64,000 nt of DNA from NCBI GenBank assembly GCA_036387135.1, contig DASVUH010000019.1, positions 1 through 64,000 on the forward strand, in the 5' to 3' direction. The number at the start of each line of letters is the position of its first letter. The stretch's first letter is position 1. The notes under the pieces were generated by a model, which was given only the letters and a program-made list of their open reading frames with translations, did not search any database and had not been told where the DNA came from. This stretch comes from JALZCH01 sp036387135. GTDB lineage: Bacteria > Acidobacteriota > Blastocatellia > Pyrinomonadales > Pyrinomonadaceae. This document shows positions 61,235-64,000 of the stretch, piece after piece. Both the position numbers and the translations under genes were made by a program.

Positions 61235-61945
61235 TTACAAAAGCACTAATCCCATTTTCAGCCCTTGTGTTACCGCCTCGGTGCGCGTTGTGACATTGAG
61301 TTTCCCAAAAATTGAAGAAACGTGGAACTTTACAGTGTGCTCCGAGATGCTCAAGCGGTGAGCTATTGATTTGTTGCTCGCTCCCTCTGCCAGCATTCCC
61401 AACACTTCCTGTTCTCGCGGCGTTAAAGTTTCAATTAACTCTTCCGGTAAATCATCTCCGGCATCGAGAAGCGGCAATGATCGGTTGTTCGCCAATAACT
61501 GCAATATCGTTTCGACAATTAACGGCGGAAGAACGAGCAGCCCGCATGCGGCGGCTTCAATTGCCGCCGCTATTTCGTTTTCATTTGCATCGCGCCCCAA
61601 AATTCCGCGCATATTGCGGCGCACCATCTCGGTCAGCCATTGCGAGTCCGTTAAATCCGGCACAAGCGCAACGATTGCCGGAAATTCCCCGCTTTCTTCG
61701 GGTGAACCCGCCGATTGCGGCAGGACTTCAAACCAATCTTCATTTTGGTTTTCGATGTCGAGCAGTAATACGTCCGCCGTTTGAGTTTGGAAAGAATCTG
61801 TGGGCAGCGCGGTAGAAATCTCCGCCGCGCTGCCGACAACAATAAAACGCTCATCAGCTTCGACCAAAGCAGTCAAACCGGTGCGAATAATCGCCGAGCC
61901 TGCAACGATAAAAACCGTTATAGCGCTGCCCTCTTTTTCAGACAT
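61235..61945 (-). CDS. LuxR/NarL-type response regulator with degenerate receiver
   Basis: 236 residues. The N-terminal receiver-like domain starts ITVFIVAGSAIIRTGLTALV, where the usual acidic pair (DD) after the first strand is replaced by Ala-Gly. A possible phospho-acceptor Asp is kept (VLLLDIENQNEDW), but the switch Lys position reads GILGRDA. The C-terminal LuxR helix-turn-helix is intact (LTPREQEVLGMLAEGASNKS, then IAHRLSISEHTVKFHVSSIF). It probably binds DNA without classical phosphorylation. Its start overlaps the stop of the HtrA-like gene (TAATG). Confidence 0.87.
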   Translation of the reverse strand: MSEKEGSAITVFIVAGSAIIRTGLTALVEADERFIVVGSAAEISTALPTDSFQTQTADVLLLDIENQNEDWFEVLPQSAGSPEESGEFPAIVALVPDLTDSQWLTEMVRRNMRGILGRDANENEIAAAIEAAACGLLVLPPLIVETILQLLANNRSLPLLDAGDDLPEELIETLTPREQEVLGMLAEGASNKSIAHRLSISEHTVKFHVSSIFGKLNVTTRTEAVTQGLKMGLVLL

Positions 61946-62904
61946 TATCTTCTGCGCCTGTGCCGTCTTTCGCTTCTTACCGGGCGTTCTTCAAGTGTAA
62001 TTTCAACCGTCTTCAATTCCCCACCGCGCAGCAAATCGGCTTTGACCGCGCTTCCGGGTTCGCGTCCGGCGAGAATTGTTTGTACGTCCACAATGTCGGT
62101 CATTTCTCTGCCTTCCAATCGAAGCAAAACGTCACCGATAAATATTCCGGCTTTTTCCGCCGGAGAATCCGGTTCGACTGTTACAATCATCAATCCGCTC
62201 GCTTGTTGCAAATTTAATTTATCGCGCAGATTTTGCGAAAGCGGAACGGGTTGATGCATGTAGATGCCGAGATACGGGCGAGCGATTTTTCCTCTTGTCA
62301 ATAACGTTTCAACCACCCGGCTCACTGTTGATGACGGAATGGTCAAGGCGGTTCCGCGCCCGAAAGCCGAGGTGTTTACACCATAAACTTTCCCTTCAAC
62401 ATCAACCAAAGCGCCGCCCGAAAAACCGAGATAAATCGCCGCGTCAAGACTGATAAAACGGTCAATTTCGTCACCGCGCCAGGTTCGCCAAGCGCCCGCT
62501 ACCGAGTTAACAATTCCAAAACTTGCCCTCGCCCCGCGCTCCGCATCGGTGCAGCCGACCGCTAAAACGATGTTGCCGACTTTCAGATTTGCAGCATCGC
62601 CGATTTCAACCGGCGGCAAAGATTGCCCCGCCGCTTCATCCGATATTTTCAGCACGGCAAGGTCAGTGCCTGCGTCGCGCCCGACAAGAGTTACAGCGTA
62701 CCGCGCACCGCCCTGCAACTGAATCGTAATGTCTTCGTCGCGGCGAATGGTGTGATTTGTCGAAACTATAACGCCTTCGCGCCAAATGATTCCGCTGGTC
62801 GGCACACGCGGGCGAGCGTCAATAGCCACGATTGAGCGTGAAGCCTTTTCGACTGATGCTGCTAATTGCTCTGATAAATTAGCCAAAGAATTATTTGTGT
62901 CCAT
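61945..62904 (-). CDS. HtrA/DegP-like serine protease (S1C) with PDZ, without signal peptide
   Basis: 319 residues; GGAG precedes ATG 62904. The triad appears as His in VSTNHTIRR, Asp in RDAGTDLAVLKI and Ser in YLGFSGGALVDVEGKVYGVN; the common GNSGG reads GFSGG. A PDZ domain follows (PYLGIYMHQPVPL, then SGLMIVTVEPDSPAEKAGIF and VLLRLEGREM), ending in HRRRR. No signal peptide or membrane helix is visible, which is unusual for the family. A cytoplasmic location is suggested, unless the N-terminus is mis-set. It is co-transcribed with the regulator downstream. Confidence 0.87.
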   Translation of the reverse strand: MDTNNSLANLSEQLAASVEKASRSIVAIDARPRVPTSGIIWREGVIVSTNHTIRRDEDITIQLQGGARYAVTLVGRDAGTDLAVLKISDEAAGQSLPPVEIGDAANLKVGNIVLAVGCTDAERGARASFGIVNSVAGAWRTWRGDEIDRFISLDAAIYLGFSGGALVDVEGKVYGVNTSAFGRGTALTIPSSTVSRVVETLLTRGKIARPYLGIYMHQPVPLSQNLRDKLNLQQASGLMIVTVEPDSPAEKAGIFIGDVLLRLEGREMTDIVDVQTILAGREPGSAVKADLLRGGELKTVEITLEERPVRSERRHRRRR

Positions 62905-62985
62905 CTCTAAACTCCAATTTATTTTTTTGCGTCAAAAACGCCTTTGTCTGAAGATTGGCAGAAAAGAAATGCCCGCGCATCAGGC

Positions 62986-63022
62986 GTTCGGCTAGGAACC
63001 GGACCCGGAAGTTCGGCTAGGA
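62986..63022. repeat. Short direct repeat upstream of the HtrA-like gene
   Basis: GTTCGGCTAGGA occurs at 62986-62997 and again at 63011-63022, 25 bp apart, about 80-120 nt upstream of the protease start. The spacing is near 2.5 helical turns, so the copies would lie on opposite faces of the DNA. It may be an operator, but no regulator is assigned. Confidence 0.5.
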
Positions 63023-63149
63023 GTGTTATCGGGCAGTATCTATGTAGTTACTGTATTTTCAAGCACAAAATTATGCTTTTTTCATTTGCGCAGGCTGTTT
63101 TCTTATGTCAATCGCAACATAAATTGCGGTCGAGATTTTTAAGAAATAA

Positions 63150-63644
63150 TCAACGGTTAGAATTTTGCGCGGGCGGTTTAGGAAGATTTTTGTACTTCAT
63201 CGAGATGTTCTCAGTTTTAACGATTTCCCACCTTCGCAGCACCCAGCCGGTTTGCAGTTCCCACTTTGTGCGAATTTGTCCGGCGAGGGAACGTGGGTTG
63301 CGCACATCTGGAGCTGACCGGGTTTTGATGTCTAAGACGATTGTTGCGCGCTCGCCTTCAATCTGTTTCTCGACGACGGTGATTTCTTTTGGCTCATCTT
63401 CGTCGAAGCTCCAAAAGATTGGGTCGCCTGTTCCGTTCTCTTCGGGAATTTCTCTGACGCGCGCGTCATTGATTCGCTCATAGATTACCTCTTCGGAAAG
63501 TTCCGGCACGTCGTTTGACGTTGAGGAAGCTGACCCGCCCTGTTCGCCGTCGCCCTGCGAAGAAGACGGCGCACAGCCCGATGAGCAGGATAACAGCAAG
63601 GCTAATCCTAAAAATGATGAAAATAAGAATGTCGCGCGCGGCAT
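63150..63644 (-). CDS. Lipoprotein of unknown function
   Basis: 164 residues from ATG 63644; earlier in-frame starts at 63671 or 63701 are possible. The N-terminus MPRATFLFSSFLGLALLLSC ends in a lipobox-like LLSC/SSGC, so lipid attachment is likely. A low-complexity Ser/Gly/Gln stretch follows. A compact domain then contains VIYERINDARVREIPEENG and GERATIVLDIKTRSAPDV, ending in QTGWVLRRWEIVKTENISMK. It resembles small secreted hypothetical proteins. It follows an ABC permease gene on the same strand. Confidence 0.7.
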   Translation of the reverse strand: MPRATFLFSSFLGLALLLSCSSGCAPSSSQGDGEQGGSASSTSNDVPELSEEVIYERINDARVREIPEENGTGDPIFWSFDEDEPKEITVVEKQIEGERATIVLDIKTRSAPDVRNPRSLAGQIRTKWELQTGWVLRRWEIVKTENISMKYKNLPKPPAQNSNR

Positions 63645-63711
63645 ATTCCGAACGCGCCGAATCGTTCTCATCGTTAGCTGTAAGAATTCATCCGTGCGCA
63701 TATATTTCCGG

Positions 63712-64000
63712 TTATTCGCCTGCATAGCTGATCTCCATGCGGCGTATGTGCAGGCTCGCGAGAAAGAGCACGACGCCCGTAAATAGAAGAAGACTCGGCA
63801 CGGAAATCCACGCGGGCGTCGGTTCGACGAGCACCGCGAACGGACCTTCGGACATCGGCACGGGCACGAGCGATGTCAAGTAATGAATCACGCTTATCTT
63901 CTTCAATAGCGGCGGCAGCAGAAAGTTGAGCCACTCCCAGCCGTAGAGCATCAGACCCGGAATGATCGGGTTGCGGAAAAACAGTCCCACAATCAGAAAG
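63712..64000 (-). CDS. ABC-2-type transporter permease, C-terminal part (partial)
   Basis: The frame is open to the window edge; 95 residues are visible. It contains PGLMLYGWEWLNFLLPPLLK, then ISVIHYLTSLVPVP, a periplasmic loop, and a final membrane helix (ISVPSLLLFTGVVLFLASLH) followed by the end RRMEISYAGE. The sequence resembles the last part of ABC-2 permeases (NatB/CcmB-like) of acidobacterial gene sets. The substrate is unknown and the call rests on a fragment. Confidence 0.55.
   Translation of the reverse strand, partial: FLIVGLFFRNPIIPGLMLYGWEWLNFLLPPLLKKISVIHYLTSLVPVPMSEGPFAVLVEPTPAWISVPSLLLFTGVVLFLASLHIRRMEISYAGE

Overview
The window is about 64 kb of chromosomal DNA from a free-living heterotrophic bacterium. 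The gene repertoire suggests the phylum Acidobacteriota, perhaps class Blastocatellia: a GWxTD-domain protein, Tat-linked TldD/PmbA peptidases, many secreted peptidases and beta-helix proteins, an Hfq-like protein with a long N-terminal extension, and a response regulator with an acidic linker. This placement is inferred from gene content only; no rRNA gene is present. I see no tRNA, rRNA, CRISPR array or transposase.

Region 1 (1-17.6 kb) is mostly core metabolism and cell division. It begins with the end of murC, then ftsQ, ftsA and ftsZ with a strong terminator. A promoter and candidate structured RNA follow, then an hfq-like gene, pdxA, two response regulators and valS. An AT-rich block (10.7-14.5 kb) encodes two unknown membrane proteins behind a long conserved leader. 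nadC, a Uma2-type protein and a minus-strand group (ATP-grasp, EVE) follow.

Region 2 (18.8-49.3 kb) lies entirely on the plus strand. It contains a complete reductive pyrimidine (uracil/thymine) catabolic route in scattered order: NCS1 permease (38.8 kb), dihydropyrimidine dehydrogenase PreT/PreA (45.4 and 48.1 kb), dihydropyrimidinase (32.5 kb), a beta-ureidopropionase-type nitrilase (43.6 kb), a beta-alanine-type class III aminotransferase (24.2 kb) and an acylating malonate/methylmalonate semialdehyde dehydrogenase (41.0 kb). These genes are separated by what look like later insertions: toxin-antitoxin pairs, peptidases, a penicillin acylase, a transporter and orphan genes. Two gene fossils at 26.56 and 27.34 kb record how this happened. 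The first is a fusion of the start of the dihydropyrimidinase gene with the end of the aminotransferase gene, as unequal crossing-over between neighbours would produce.

Region 3 (49.4-64 kb) carries, mostly on the minus strand, a secreted M28 peptidase, a secreted beta-helix protein, a PmbA/TldD pair, an HtrA-like protease with a LuxR-type regulator, a lipoprotein and the end of an ABC permease. On the plus strand are a pectate-lyase-like beta-helix protein and an ECF sigma / anti-sigma / GWxTD operon.

The most interesting unexplained signal is a repeated non-coding element of roughly 270-285 nt, found three times (10795-11060 plus, 46775-47046 plus, 52569-52848 minus). Each copy lies upstream of, and in the same orientation as, an AT-rich gene for an unknown membrane or exported protein. 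It looks like a structured leader RNA or the mobile front end of an insertion module, and I do not recognise it as a known riboswitch. A second theme is a set of long palindromes built from short tandem units and placed tightly between genes.
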